A stretch of 64,000 bases of DNA from Atlantibacter hermannii. Its GTDB lineage: Bacteria > Pseudomonadota > Gammaproteobacteria > Enterobacterales > Enterobacteriaceae. This document shows positions 17,785-26,237 of the stretch, piece by piece (position 1 is the first letter of the stretch; every line of letters begins with the position of its first letter). A program made the translations under genes and the position numbers. The stretch lies in NCBI GenBank assembly GCA_900635495.1, contig LR134136.1, positions 620,001 through 684,000 of the forward strand, in the 5' to 3' direction. Under the pieces are notes generated by a model. The model saw only the letters and a list, made by a program, of their open reading frames with translations, was not told the origin of the DNA and made no database searches.

Positions 17785-18036
17785 TTAGCGCACCACCTCT
17801 GCCAGCCATTGCGCCACGTCGCGTAAGGGTTGTTCCTGGTCCGGGAATTCGCGTATCAGCGTTTCGCACGTGTGCTTCATGGCATCGGGCTGATAAACGC
17901 ATCCCTGAAGCCGACTGGCGAGCGCTTCCAGCGGAGCCGGATTCAGGCTGTCGGTAAACACCTGGGTGCGGGTGATATGGCCCCGTTCCACATCGAAGTG
18001 CAGCTCCACGCCGCCCCAGCCGAAACGCTCGTCGAT
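17785..18036 (-). pseudogene. lplA: lplA 3' fragment (duplicate)
   Basis: Encodes only the last ~84 residues of lipoate-protein ligase A (from IDERFGWGG to AEVVR and the same stop). They are practically identical to the intact gene at 21821-22837. Upstream of the repeat boundary the frame continues into unrelated island sequence for ~13 codons. No lipoate-binding N-terminal domain is encoded, so the fragment is non-functional. Confidence 0.9.
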
Positions 18037-18165
18037 GCTTTCGTCTGGCGTCCTGGCGGTTCCAGCCATCAGCAATGAGTTGTTATATTTCCAGGTCTTT
18101 CATCGGTTTTTTTTTAATCTGACAGAGCACAAAATCCTTATAAAATGGAAGGATAAGGATTTCGC

Positions 18166-19281
18166 ATGTTTCGACTTTACCGGTCACATGATTTAACACG
18201 GCAACTCGACCCTGAAGATTTTCAATACATTCTGACACCAGCAGGCTCGTTGAGAGAGGCATGTATACATTACGACCTGTCTTATGAAGCGAATGGTCAC
18301 AGTCTCTCTTTTGGTCTTCCCAAACAAAAATACAGCATATCCCCACATCAAAGACCGTATGAGCGAAGGCATCGCAGCTACGCAGATCCCATTTATGATG
18401 AGGTAGAGCACGAACTGCAAATTGGGTGGCTTGTTGGTGTGGATACCTCCAGGCGCTGGAGCAGCGATCGAAACCCGTTTTATATCGACGATAACGGCGA
18501 TCTGATTTTTACCCCTACAGCCTCATCGTGGCATGCATGGTACAAGGACGAAATAACGAGTGCCTATCAGCACGCTATTGCCGATCGGCAAGTCAGGAAG
18601 CCTGCCCCCACTCAACGTATACACCACGATTATTACGGGCCAACAACTGCACCATCGGGGAAAACGCTAAACAGTAAAGCTGTTGGCCGACTGCTGGCCG
18701 CTGGCGGTGTGTATAACGGTAATATTGAAGGATTTCATGAAACCGCGCAGCAGCTTGGTGGGGATGCTCCAGCGGGTTACGATCAAGTCATGAATAACAA
18801 AGGTCTAATCATTGCGGGTGCCTCCGTTGCGGCAGGATTGACAATGGGCAGGTTAAACCCTCTCAGCGAACTAGATGAAATATCGAGTCTCAGTAAAATA
18901 CCAACTTTTGAAAGCCCATATGTAAAGGGTTTCACATCTGAGAGCGGTACGTTAGTGAACGCCGAACACGCCGTTATCGACCCGAAAAAACTCGCGGCTT
19001 ATGCTTTAGATTCAACACATCCTACAGGGGGGCACAAAGCCCGGGTTTTTGAGTCAGCGCTGGGATACAACCCAACTAATGCGGATGTTTTAGCAGGAAG
19101 AATTCAGGAAGGCGTATTATCGGCCCCAGCAAAAGTGTTGCAGGCAAATAATTATGGTCAAACAATGGCTGTCGATATGCCCATTTTAGGCGTCAACGGT
19201 GAAACAGCGATCGTGCGTACAGGCTGGATGTATGAAACAGACGCGTTAGTTCCTCGCCTGACAACCATATTCGTTAAATGA
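18166..19281 (+). CDS. Putative polymorphic toxin with DUF6883-like C-terminal domain
   Basis: A 371-residue protein from ATG 18166 after an AAGGATAAGGAT ribosome-binding stretch. No signal peptide is seen. The first ~250 residues are of unrecognised type and contain one hydrophobic stretch (LIIAGASVAAGLTMG, ~223-237). The last ~105 residues (IDPKKLAAYALD, GGHKARVFESALG, ETAIVRTGWMY, VPRLTTIFVK) resemble DUF6883, a toxin-tip domain I recall as commonly paired with DUF4926 immunity proteins. A DUF4926-like gene follows 10 bp downstream. Inference: an interbacterial effector. No Rhs, PAAR or VgrG module is adjacent, so the secretion route is unknown. Confidence 0.65.
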   Translation: MFRLYRSHDLTRQLDPEDFQYILTPAGSLREACIHYDLSYEANGHSLSFGLPKQKYSISPHQRPYERRHRSYADPIYDEVEHELQIGWLVGVDTSRRWSSDRNPFYIDDNGDLIFTPTASSWHAWYKDEITSAYQHAIADRQVRKPAPTQRIHHDYYGPTTAPSGKTLNSKAVGRLLAAGGVYNGNIEGFHETAQQLGGDAPAGYDQVMNNKGLIIAGASVAAGLTMGRLNPLSELDEISSLSKIPTFESPYVKGFTSESGTLVNAEHAVIDPKKLAAYALDSTHPTGGHKARVFESALGYNPTNADVLAGRIQEGVLSAPAKVLQANNYGQTMAVDMPILGVNGETAIVRTGWMYETDALVPRLTTIFVK

Positions 19282-19291
19282 GAAAATAAAA

Positions 19292-19516
19292 ATGAAAAGA
19301 GCCGAATTAGACGTTGTGGTTTTAGGAGAGGATTTACCGAATGAAGGACTGGTAAAAGGGACTGTTGGTACGATAGTTATGGTTTTCGATACCCCGACTC
19401 TGGGCTATCTTGTCGAGTTTTGCGACGAGGAAGGAAGAACAATAGCAATGCCTGCTTTGCTACCTGCTCAGCTAAAGAGTTATTTCACTCCTGGCATCCT
19501 CAAAACACTGCTGTGA
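19292..19516 (+). CDS. DUF4926-like immunity protein
   Basis: A 74-residue small beta-rich protein 10 bp after the toxin. The pattern VVVLGEDLPNEGLVKGTVGTIV ... GYLVEFCDEEGRT matches the DUF4926 family, which I recall as a partner of DUF6883 toxins. The stop codon TGA (19514-19516) is supplied by the first three bases of the IS element inserted here. Without the insertion the frame would run on into the downstream gene, so the native C-terminus is uncertain by a few residues. Confidence 0.65.
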   Translation: MKRAELDVVVLGEDLPNEGLVKGTVGTIVMVFDTPTLGYLVEFCDEEGRTIAMPALLPAQLKSYFTPGILKTLL

Positions 19517-19531
19517 ATCGCCACGGATAAT

Positions 19532-20344
19532 CTAGACACTTCCGAGCCGTTGATAATACTGGTTTTCATATTCTGTCGGTGACATCTGTTCGCTAGAACC
19601 ATGCCGACGCTTACTGTTATAAAACATTTCGATGTAATCAAAAATATCACTGCGGGCTTCTTCCCGCGTTCCGTAGATCTTTTTCTTTATCCGTTCACGT
19701 TTCAACAACTGGAAAAAACTTTCTGCAACCGCATTATCATGGCAGTTACCGCGACGGCTCATGCTACCCTCCAGGCCGTGTGATTTCAGGAACGACTGCC
19801 ACTCATGGCTTGTGTACTGACTGCCCTGATCCGAATGAACCAGCACCTGTTTTTCGGGATTACGCCGCCATACAGCCATCAGCAGTGCGTTCAGGACAAT
19901 GTCCTTTGTCATCCGGGATTGCATGGACCAGCCGATAATTTTGCGTGAGAACAGATCAACAACAACGGCAAGATACAGCCAGCCTTCGTGGGTCCTGATG
20001 TAGGTTATGTCCGTTACCCAACGCTCATCAGGAGCATCCGGATTGAACTGTCGCTGGAGCCTGTTGGGTGACACGATACTGGCCTCGCCTTTACGTGCCC
20101 GCGGGCTTCGGTATCCGACCTGAGCCTTTATTCCGACACGTTTCATCAGTCTCCAGACTCTGTTTACTCCGCACTGTTGCCCGCTGTCACGCAGATCCAG
20201 ATGGATTTTGCGATAACCATAGACGCATCCCGATTCCAGCCAGAACTGTTTAATCTGTCCTGTCAGTCTCAGGTCTGCCTGATGGCGTTGTGAATGCGGC
20301 TGCTGAAGCCAGGCGTAAAAACCACTGGGATGAACATCCAGCAC
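19532..20344 (-). CDS. IS3-family OrfB (DDE integrase-type catalytic domain)
   Basis: 270 residues are visible as a free ORF. The translated product is expected as the OrfAB fusion starting upstream of the A7 slip site at 20434-20440. It contains the HTH_21 segment (VYGYRKIHLDLR) and an rve-type core: first Asp in WVTDITYI, second in VHSDQGSQYT, Glu in DNAVAESFFQLLK (DDE triad). The usual C-terminal YNSKRRHGSSEQMSPTEYE segment is present. Confidence 0.92.
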   Translation of the reverse strand: MLDVHPSGFYAWLQQPHSQRHQADLRLTGQIKQFWLESGCVYGYRKIHLDLRDSGQQCGVNRVWRLMKRVGIKAQVGYRSPRARKGEASIVSPNRLQRQFNPDAPDERWVTDITYIRTHEGWLYLAVVVDLFSRKIIGWSMQSRMTKDIVLNALLMAVWRRNPEKQVLVHSDQGSQYTSHEWQSFLKSHGLEGSMSRRGNCHDNAVAESFFQLLKRERIKKKIYGTREEARSDIFDYIEMFYNSKRRHGSSEQMSPTEYENQYYQRLGSV

Positions 20345-20400
20345 CCGACAGAGCAGGCGAACAGGCCAGCAACAGGAGTTGTCACGGATAAAGGCGTACC

Positions 20401-20679
20401 TCAGTCGGACAGCTTTGCGAAGTACGCCGCGGCTTTTTTTAATATGTCCCGTTCGTCGGTAACCCGTTTCAGCTCTTTCTGGAGACGGCGGATCTCGGCC
20501 TGAGCATCTGACTGTTCTTTATTAGTGGAAGAATCCGGACCGTACTTCTTTATCCAGGCATAAAGGCTGTGGGTGGTGATATCGAGACGTGTTGCAACGC
20601 TGGCAACAGAATAACCGCGATCAACAACCTGTTTGACTGCTTCAGTTTTAAACTCTTCGGGATAACGCTTACCGCTCAT
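20401..20679 (-). CDS. IS3-family OrfA (helix-turn-helix)
   Basis: About 92 residues from ATG 20679, preceded by AGAGG. An HTH_8/IS3-type DNA-binding domain (RYPEEFKTEAVKQVVDRGYS ... THSLYAWIKKYG) is followed by a leucine-zipper-like helix (AEIRRLQKELKRVTDERDILKKA). The A7 slippery run is near its 3' end, where a -1 shift produces the OrfAB transposase. Alone, OrfA acts as a regulator of transposition. Confidence 0.92.
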   Translation of the reverse strand: MSGKRYPEEFKTEAVKQVVDRGYSVASVATRLDITTHSLYAWIKKYGPDSSTNKEQSDAQAEIRRLQKELKRVTDERDILKKAAAYFAKLSD

Positions 20680-20790
20680 GGGCACCTCTCTTTAAGCCAT
20701 CTTAAATGACTCTGAGGTGTCTGTTAAACCCGTGGCGATTCACTGGTTGACAATAATTACCCGGTAGCCAACCCAGTAGACCCAGACGTA

Positions 20791-21207
20791 ATGGCAGACT
20801 TGATGCGCAAAGCAGCCCCTGCTGAGTGGGATGCTCAGAAGAGAACGGTTTTTGAGGATATCCAGCGCCTGATGATTCACAGGCTGGACTACTCTGATAT
20901 GTTTGAAATCATGGATGGGCTTGAGTACAACGGTTTGACTCTGTACAGCATGGTGCAAGCGGAAAACGGCGAGCCAGTATGGTCGAATATCTATATCCGC
21001 AACTTTGAAACACGCGACAACAATATCTATGTCGATCTGAACCTCTCAGATAAGGTACTGATTGGTGAAGATGGCATGTCTGTGTTTGCCTACAGTTTCA
21101 GAGAAGACTGTTTTGAGATCCGCGATAAAGCATCAACGGATTACGTCATTGAGTCACACGTCCACTTCAGCGAATTGTTATCCGCGTTAGTTGATACGGT
21201 GAACTGA
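20791..21207 (+). CDS. SUKH/YrhA-type putative immunity protein
   Basis: 138 residues from ATG 20791. The central IMDGLEYNGLTLYSM segment and the following beta-rich half (IYIRNFE, VLIGEDGMSVFAYSF) resemble SUKH-superfamily immunity proteins such as YrhA. The frame is open upstream to the IS boundary at 20743, so either ATG 20791 is the native start or the IS has removed an N-terminal extension. No strong ribosome-binding site precedes 20791. It is probably part of the same toxin-immunity module. The cognate toxin is not identified. Confidence 0.55.
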   Translation: MADLMRKAAPAEWDAQKRTVFEDIQRLMIHRLDYSDMFEIMDGLEYNGLTLYSMVQAENGEPVWSNIYIRNFETRDNNIYVDLNLSDKVLIGEDGMSVFAYSFREDCFEIRDKASTDYVIESHVHFSELLSALVDTVN

Positions 21208-21331
21208 GATATTGCACTTCGGCGTGATGCCTTAATGCTGCTATGGTTCGCCATCCCATCCAGGCTGGGGAACCGTTTTTATGGAGTGGCATTATCCTTT
21301 TACCTATTGATTGATAGGAAATCGATATAAG

Positions 21332-21554
21332 CCAACGCCGAACGCTTTCATTGAGCGTTTTAACCGGATATACGGTACAGAAATACTCGATTTTTTATGT
21401 ATTCAGAACGCTGAATAAAGTACGGGAAATCACGGAAAAATGGTTGGCAGAATATAACTGTGACCGCCCGCATGAATCACTGAACAATATGACGCCGGAG
21501 AAATATCGACAGCACCATTATCTGGCCGGAATGTCAAAAAATGCATGGAACTAA
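21332..21554 (+). pseudogene. Remnant of a second IS3-family (IS407-like) transposase
   Basis: Encodes only the end of an OrfB: NAFIERFNRIYGTEILDF, then, after one extra T in a T6 run (about 21392-21397), YVFRTLNKVREITEKWLAEY, CDRPHESLNNMTPEKY and a stop. It belongs to a different IS group from the intact element at 19514. The N-terminal part is missing. It is the right-hand debris of the island. Confidence 0.8.
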
Positions 21555-21657
21555 AACGGGTCTATTTACAGTTCATCAACTTTCAATTCAAGTAACTGTT
21601 GTTTTATTTCCTCAATACGATCCTGAATCCTCAACTAACCTATTGGCTAAAACAAAA

Positions 21658-21789
21658 ATGGTGTTTTCCCTGCAAACTCTTGGCAGCGAATTGCTGGTGC
21701 GCACGCTGAACGGTGAACCTATCGACAATAAACTTATTACCGCGCTGTTTTTCGGCGATACGGCGCAGCACAAAGAGGATGCATCATAA
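21658..21789 (+). pseudogene. 3' fragment of the potassium channel gene (duplicate)
   Basis: Encodes the last 43 residues of the channel (MVFSLQTLGSELL ... HKEDAS) and its stop, identical in protein to residues 353-395 of the gene at 16566. The longer open frame from 21541 is a chance fusion with island sequence. Confidence 0.88.
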
Positions 21790-22072
21790 CGCCCGGCGTC
21801 GGGCGTGATGATAAAAAACCTTAGCGCACCACCTCTGCCAGCCATTGCGCCACGTCGCGTAAGGGTTGTTCCTGGTCCGGGAATTCGCGTATCAGCGTTT
21901 CGCACGTGTGCTTCATGGCATCGGGCTGATAAACGCATCCCTGAAGCCGACTGGCGAGCGCTTCCAGCGGAGCCGGATTCAGGCTGTCGGTAAACACCTG
22001 GGTACGGGTGATATGGCCCCGTTCCACATCGAAGTGCAGCTCCACGCCGCCCCAGCCGAAACGCTCGTCGAT
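21658..22072. repeat. Right copy of 415-bp direct repeat flanking the island
   Basis: Duplicate of 17622-18036. It begins abruptly at ATGGTGTTTTCC, preceded by unrelated AAAACAAAA. It continues past 22072 into the intact lplA gene. Confidence 0.9.
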
Positions 22073-22837
22073 CATATGGGTAAATGCCGGTGCCTGGCCG
22101 AAGTTCCATTCCCAACTGCTCTGGCGGGCAAAGGTCTCAACAAAGCCGGGCAGATCGGGCGCGGCGTCCGGCGAAATGATTTCCGGGGCGACCCGTTCGC
22201 CATAATGGGCAAAGAAGGCTTCGCTGACGGCATCGCATACCTGCTGATGGGTAATGCCTGGCAGTAAGTCGTTCAGGTTCGCCACCCGCCCGCGCACAGA
22301 GGTAATGCCTTTCGCCCTGAGCTTCTTCTCATCGGGATTCAGGTAATTCGCCAGGCGGCTGAGATCGGCATTCAGCAACAGCGTGCCGTGGTGGAATCCG
22401 CGGTCTTTGGTTTCGCGGTAGGCTGAACCGGATACTTTACGCGGGCCGTCCGGCGTGGCGACTTCCAGATCGTTACGGCCTGAAGCCGAGGCTTTGACCC
22501 CCAGTGCATTCAGCGCCGCCAGAACAATACCGGTAGAAATACTTTTATCGTATTCCGGTTTACCTGCCATAAAGGTAAAGCAGCTGTTGCCCAAATCGTG
22601 GAATACCGCGCCGCCGCCGCTGCTGCGTCGGGCAAGGCGGATGTTGTCCTCTTCCATGCGCCGGGTGTTGCACTCTTTCCACGGATTTTGCGCCCGGCCA
22701 ATCACCACGGTATCGGCATTGCGCCACAGGAACAGCACCCGCTGGGTCGCGGGCATCTGGCGGAAAATGCACTCCTCCACCGCCAGGTTAAACCAGGGGT
22801 CATAAGAGTCTGAAATCAGTAGCCGCAGCGTACTCAT
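21821..22837 (-). CDS. lplA: Lipoate-protein ligase A
   Basis: A 338-residue enzyme, same length as E. coli LplA. It activates free lipoate with ATP and transfers it to the lipoyl domains of PDH, OGDH and GcvH. The N-terminal catalytic domain shows RRSSGGGAVFHDLGN (lipoate/ATP-binding loop, residues ~70-84) and KVSGSAYRETKDRGFHHGTLL (~133-153, including the catalytic Lys). The C-terminal accessory domain ends at AEVVR. This is the intact copy; its last ~84 codons are duplicated at 17785. Confidence 0.95.
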   Translation of the reverse strand: MSTLRLLISDSYDPWFNLAVEECIFRQMPATQRVLFLWRNADTVVIGRAQNPWKECNTRRMEEDNIRLARRSSGGGAVFHDLGNSCFTFMAGKPEYDKSISTGIVLAALNALGVKASASGRNDLEVATPDGPRKVSGSAYRETKDRGFHHGTLLLNADLSRLANYLNPDEKKLRAKGITSVRGRVANLNDLLPGITHQQVCDAVSEAFFAHYGERVAPEIISPDAAPDLPGFVETFARQSSWEWNFGQAPAFTHMIDERFGWGGVELHFDVERGHITRTQVFTDSLNPAPLEALASRLQGCVYQPDAMKHTCETLIREFPDQEQPLRDVAQWLAEVVR

Positions 22838-22883
22838 AAACGATATCCCTTCTTCAGTGAAGCCCGGTTCATGCCGGGCAGGT

Positions 22884-23527
22884 TTATTCTTGTTTGCTCA
22901 CGTCTTCTTCCGGTACGTCTTTACTGGCCGTCAGCAAAAAGGGCGATTGCTGCCAGCGCGTGCGTTTGCCCTGCAACAGGGTACGCGTCAGCACAATGCC
23001 GATCGCCAGCGCCAACAGCAGCATCAGCCGTAAAATATTGGTGGTATTGTCCACCTGTTTGGCTTCGGTAGGCAGCGAATGGGTATCCAGCGTAATGCGC
23101 AAATAGCCGAGCGGGCCGCCTTTATCCTCAATGGGTTCCACGATTTGCTGGCTGAAATAACTGCCTGCGCGTTTGCCATCTATCGCTAACCGGTCACGCA
23201 CCCCGACGCTCTCCCCCGGCGCGCGCCACCATCTCGCCTTTGTCGTCATAGACGCTGGCATCCAGAATACGGCTGTCGTCGGTGAGCTGTTTGAGGATTG
23301 CCCCGACGCGTTTTTCGTCCGGGTTCTCACTTTTCATCAGTGGCGTCAGGCTATAGTTCACCTGGCGCGCCAGCGTTCTGGCGAGCTCTTCCAGTTGAAT
23401 ATTGCGCGACTGTTGATGGCTCTGGCTAAACCAGCTCGCCCCCCTGCATCAGCGCCACCAGGAGGGCAAGGCAGATAAGCACGATAACGGCGCGATGCAG
23501 TCTAAATTTGAAGCGGGTACGGGCCAT
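22884..23527 (-). CDS. ytjB: Smp/YtjB membrane protein, frame broken by two single-base insertions
   Basis: ATG 23527 begins an N-terminus like that of YtjB (ARTRFKFRLHRAVIVL, a membrane anchor). One extra G in a G-run near 23449-23454 puts a stop in frame. A second extra G in the G5 run near 23214-23218 restores phase trouble. Correcting both gives a ~213-residue protein of normal length with two transmembrane helices around a periplasmic domain (GESVGVRDRLAIDG ... QQIVEPI). It is divergent from serB. The E. coli homologue was named Smp; its function is unclear. The insertions look like homopolymer sequencing errors. Confidence 0.8.
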
Positions 23528-23617
23528 AATTCACCTGCTGAAAAAATGAATCTTAATGTTGCCAGAAGCGCCGCACTCAAGGTAGCCTCATGCGTTGTTT
23601 TTACCCCGACCTTACCC

Positions 23618-23660
23618 GTCATACTTCGCATTGCAGGCTATAAGCCATGCGAAGTATGAC
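23618..23660. repeat. 14-bp inverted repeat in the ytjB-serB spacer
   Basis: GTCATACTTCGCAT (23618-23631) and ATGCGAAGTATGAC (23647-23660) are perfect complements with a 15-bp loop. They sit in the only promoter space shared by ytjB and serB. It resembles short intergenic palindromes dispersed in enterobacteria. Copy number cannot be judged here. Confidence 0.7.
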
Positions 23661-23696
23661 GAGTCTGTCCAGACCTTTTCTTTATCAGGAGCGTTA

Positions 23697-24668
23697 ATGC
23701 CTAACAGTCTGACCTGGTGCGACCTGCCGAACGATGTTTCTCTCTGGCCGGGGTTACCGCTTTCGTTAAGTGGCGATGAAGTGATGCCGCTGGATTATCA
23801 TGCAGGGCGTAGCGGCTGGCTACTGTATGGCAGAAATCTGGATAAAAGCCGGTTGACCGATTATCAGCACAAGCTGGGCGCGGCGATGGTGATCGTCACC
23901 GCCTGGTGCGTGGAAGACTACCAGGTGATCCGTCTGGCTGGGTCGTTAACCCCGCGTGCCACGCGTCTGGCGCATGAAGACGGCCTGGATGTCGCGCCGC
24001 TCGGCAAGATCCCGCATTTAAAATCACCGGGGCTGCTGGTGATGGATATGGACTCTACCGCCATTCAAATCGAGTGTATCGACGAGATCGCCAAACTGGC
24101 GGGTACCGGCGAGCTGGTTTCTGAAGTAACCGAACGCGCCATGCGCGGCGAGCTGGATTTCACCGCCAGCCTGCGATTGCGCGTCGGCACGCTGGAAGGC
24201 GCGGATGCGGAAATTCTGCGCCAGGTGCGCGACGTGCTTCCGCTGATGCCGGGGCTGACCTCGCTGGTATTGAAGCTGCAATCCATGAACTGGAAAGTCG
24301 CGATAGCGTCTGGCGGCTTCACCTTCTTCGCCGATTATTTGCGCGATAAATTGCACTTAACCGCCACGGTAGCCAATGAACTGGAGATCCGTGATGGTAA
24401 ACTTACCGGTCAGGTGATCGGTCAGATCGTCGATGCGCAGTTTAAAGCGCAGACCCTGAAAAACCTGGCGGAAAAATATGACGTGCCTATTGCCCAGTGC
24501 GTGGCGATCGGCGACGGCGCGAACGATCTTCCTATGATCCAGGCGGCCGGGCTGGGCATTGCTTACCATGCCAAGCCGAAAGTGAATGAAAAAACCGAAG
24601 TGACGATCCGCCATGCGGACCTGATGGGCGTGTTCTGCATCCTGTCGGGCAGTCTTAATCAGAAATAA
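23697..24668 (+). CDS. serB: Phosphoserine phosphatase
   Basis: A 323-residue HAD-family enzyme performing the last step of serine synthesis. The nucleophile motif is LVMDMDSTAIQIECIDE (residues ~113-129), motif II ASGGFTFF (~205), and motif III/IV GDGANDLPMI (~272). An ACT-like N-terminal domain precedes these. The frame is open from 23595, but ATG 23697 with an AGGAG site upstream gives the usual N-terminus. radA follows 11 bp downstream, the conserved serB-radA arrangement. Confidence 0.95.
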   Translation: MPNSLTWCDLPNDVSLWPGLPLSLSGDEVMPLDYHAGRSGWLLYGRNLDKSRLTDYQHKLGAAMVIVTAWCVEDYQVIRLAGSLTPRATRLAHEDGLDVAPLGKIPHLKSPGLLVMDMDSTAIQIECIDEIAKLAGTGELVSEVTERAMRGELDFTASLRLRVGTLEGADAEILRQVRDVLPLMPGLTSLVLKLQSMNWKVAIASGGFTFFADYLRDKLHLTATVANELEIRDGKLTGQVIGQIVDAQFKAQTLKNLAEKYDVPIAQCVAIGDGANDLPMIQAAGLGIAYHAKPKVNEKTEVTIRHADLMGVFCILSGSLNQK

Positions 24669-24679
24669 CGAGGTACAGG

Positions 24680-26063
24680 GTGGCTAAAGCGCCAAAACGC
24701 GCATTTGTGTGCAATGAGTGTGGTGCGGATTATCCGCGCTGGCAGGGGCAGTGCAGCGCCTGTCACGCCTGGAATACCATCACCGAAGTGCGTCTGGCGG
24801 CGTCGCCCACGGTTGCGCGTAATGAACGCCTTTCCGGGTATGCGGGCCAGCGCGGGCGTCTCTCAGGTCCAGAAGCTTTCCGATATCAGCCTGGAGGCAT
24901 TACCGCGCTTCTCCACCGGCTTCAAAGAGTTCGATCGGGTACTGGGCGGCGGCGTAGTGCCGGGCAGCGCTATTCTGATCGGCGGCAACCCCGGCGCGGG
25001 GAAATCCACCCTGCTGCTGCAAACCCTGTGCAAACTCGCCCAGACCATGAAAACGCTCTACGTCACCGGCGAGGAATCTCTCCAGCAGGTGGCGATGCGC
25101 GCCCATCGTCTTGGTTTGCCGACCGCCAATCTGAACATGCTTTCGGAAACCAGCATCGAACAGATTTGCCTGATTGCCGAGCAGGAAAAGCCGCGCCTGA
25201 TGGTGATCGACTCCATCCAGGTGATGCATATGGCGGATATCCAGTCATCGCCAGGCAGCGTGGCCCAGGTACGCGAAACCGCTGCCTATTTGACGCGCTT
25301 CGCCAAAACACGCGACGTGGCGATCGTCATGGTTGGTCACGTCACCAAAGACGGCTCGCTGGCCGGGCCGAAGGTGTTGGAACACTGTATCGACTGTTCG
25401 GTACTGCTGGACGGCGATGCCGACTCGCGTTTTCGCACTCTGCGCAGCCATAAAAACCGCTTTGGCGCGGTGAACGAGCTGGGCGTCTTCGCCATGACCG
25501 AACAGGGCTTGCGCGAAGTCAGCAACCCGTCCGCCATCTTCCTGAGCCGGGGCGATGAAGTCACTTCCGGCAGTTCGGTGATGGTGGTGTGGGAAGGCAC
25601 GCGCCCGCTGCTGGTGGAAATTCAGGCGCTGGTCGATCAGTCGATGATGGCGAACCCACGCCGCGTAGCGGTGGGCCTTGAGCAAAACCGCCTGGCGATT
25701 TTGCTGGCGGTATTGCACCGTCACGGCGGGTTGCAGATGTCCGATCAGGATGTGTTCGTCAACGTCGTCGGCGGCGTAAAAGTCACCGAAACCAGTGCGG
25801 ACCTGGCGCTGTTGCTGGCGATGGTATCCAGCCTGCGCGACCGTCCGCTGCCGCAGGATTTAGTGGTGTTCGGCGAAGTGGGCCTCGCGGGCGAAATCCG
25901 TCCGGTGCCCAGCGGCCAGGAGCGTATTTCCGAAGCGGCGAAACACGGTTTCCGTCGCGCCATCGTCCCGGCGGCCAACGTGCCGAAAAAAGCGCCCGAA
26001 GGAATGCAGGTGTTCGGCGTTAAAAAACTGGCCGATGCGCTGGATATCTTCAACGACCTCTGA
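24680..26063 (+). CDS. radA: DNA repair protein RadA, frame broken by one inserted base
   Basis: GTG 24680 starts a 460-residue RadA when one extra C is removed near 24847-24851 (GGGCCAGCG where GGGCAGCG is expected, around residue 57). It has an N-terminal C4 zinc finger (CNECGADYPRWQGQCSAC), Walker A GGNPGAGKST, the RadA-specific KNRFG motif in SHKNRFGAVNELG, and a C-terminal Lon-like domain. Role: branch migration of recombination intermediates, working with RecA. As written the product would stop in the wrong frame at ~25453. A sequencing error is likely, since everything after is perfectly conserved. Confidence 0.88.
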
Positions 26064-26082
26064 TGTTTCCCGCCATACTTAA

Positions 26083-26110
26083 GGCGGCGCGTGAGACATT
26101 GCGCGCCGCC
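26083..26110 (+). terminator. Hairpin after radA
   Basis: A 9-bp GC-rich stem, GGCGGCGCG / CGCGCCGCC, with a 10-nt loop, 20 bp after radA, followed by a weak T-rich stretch. Confidence 0.6.
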
Positions 26111-26237
26111 TGAATAGATTTGTCATTCACCTCAGTCGGTTACTCAAGTATGCTCCACGCATCAACACAGTCGCCGTGAGTAAAAACCGGGTCACGTTAT
26201 CGCGGCAGACGTCGCGCTATAAGGGAGGCAGCGCATC

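Larger units (their letters stand above)
17622..18036. repeat. Left copy of 415-bp direct repeat flanking the island
   Basis: This segment is repeated at 21658-22072 at a constant offset of 4036 bp. By eye only two mismatches were seen (17678 C vs T; 17968 G vs A). It covers the 3' end of the channel gene, the hairpin and the 3' ~250 bp of lplA. Identity stops sharply after GTCGAT at 18036. The repeat is much longer than a normal integrase core site, so it points to homologous or tandem-duplication events. Confidence 0.9.
19514..20742 (-). mobile_element. IS3-family insertion sequence, complete
   Basis: A 1,229-bp element with imperfect terminal inverted repeats: the left end TGAATCGCCACGG and the right end (complement) share the first 13 bases and then a run such as AGACAC. 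It is flanked by a 3-bp target duplication CTG (19511-19513 and 20743-20745). It encodes OrfA and OrfB in overlapping phases with an A7 slippery run at 20434-20440 (minus strand) for the -1 frameshift. All parts look intact, so recent activity is plausible. Confidence 0.92.

Noticed and set aside
17785..18036. Tyrosine-integrase att duplication at lplA
   Set aside because: The repeat is 415 bp, spans two genes, and no integrase gene lies inside the island. This does not fit site-specific integration.
21541..21789. 82-codon ORF before the intact lplA
   Set aside because: It is a chance in-frame fusion of IS debris with the duplicated tail of the channel gene.
24680..25453. Separate 257-residue protein at the start of radA
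   Set aside because: After about residue 57 its sequence is the out-of-frame translation of radA and has no family signature.
26101..26170. ERIC- or REP-type repeat between radA and nadR
   Set aside because: The GC-rich dyad is adequately explained as a terminator. The CTCAGTCGGTTACTCAAGTATGC stretch looks familiar, but a repeat family could not be confirmed from one copy.
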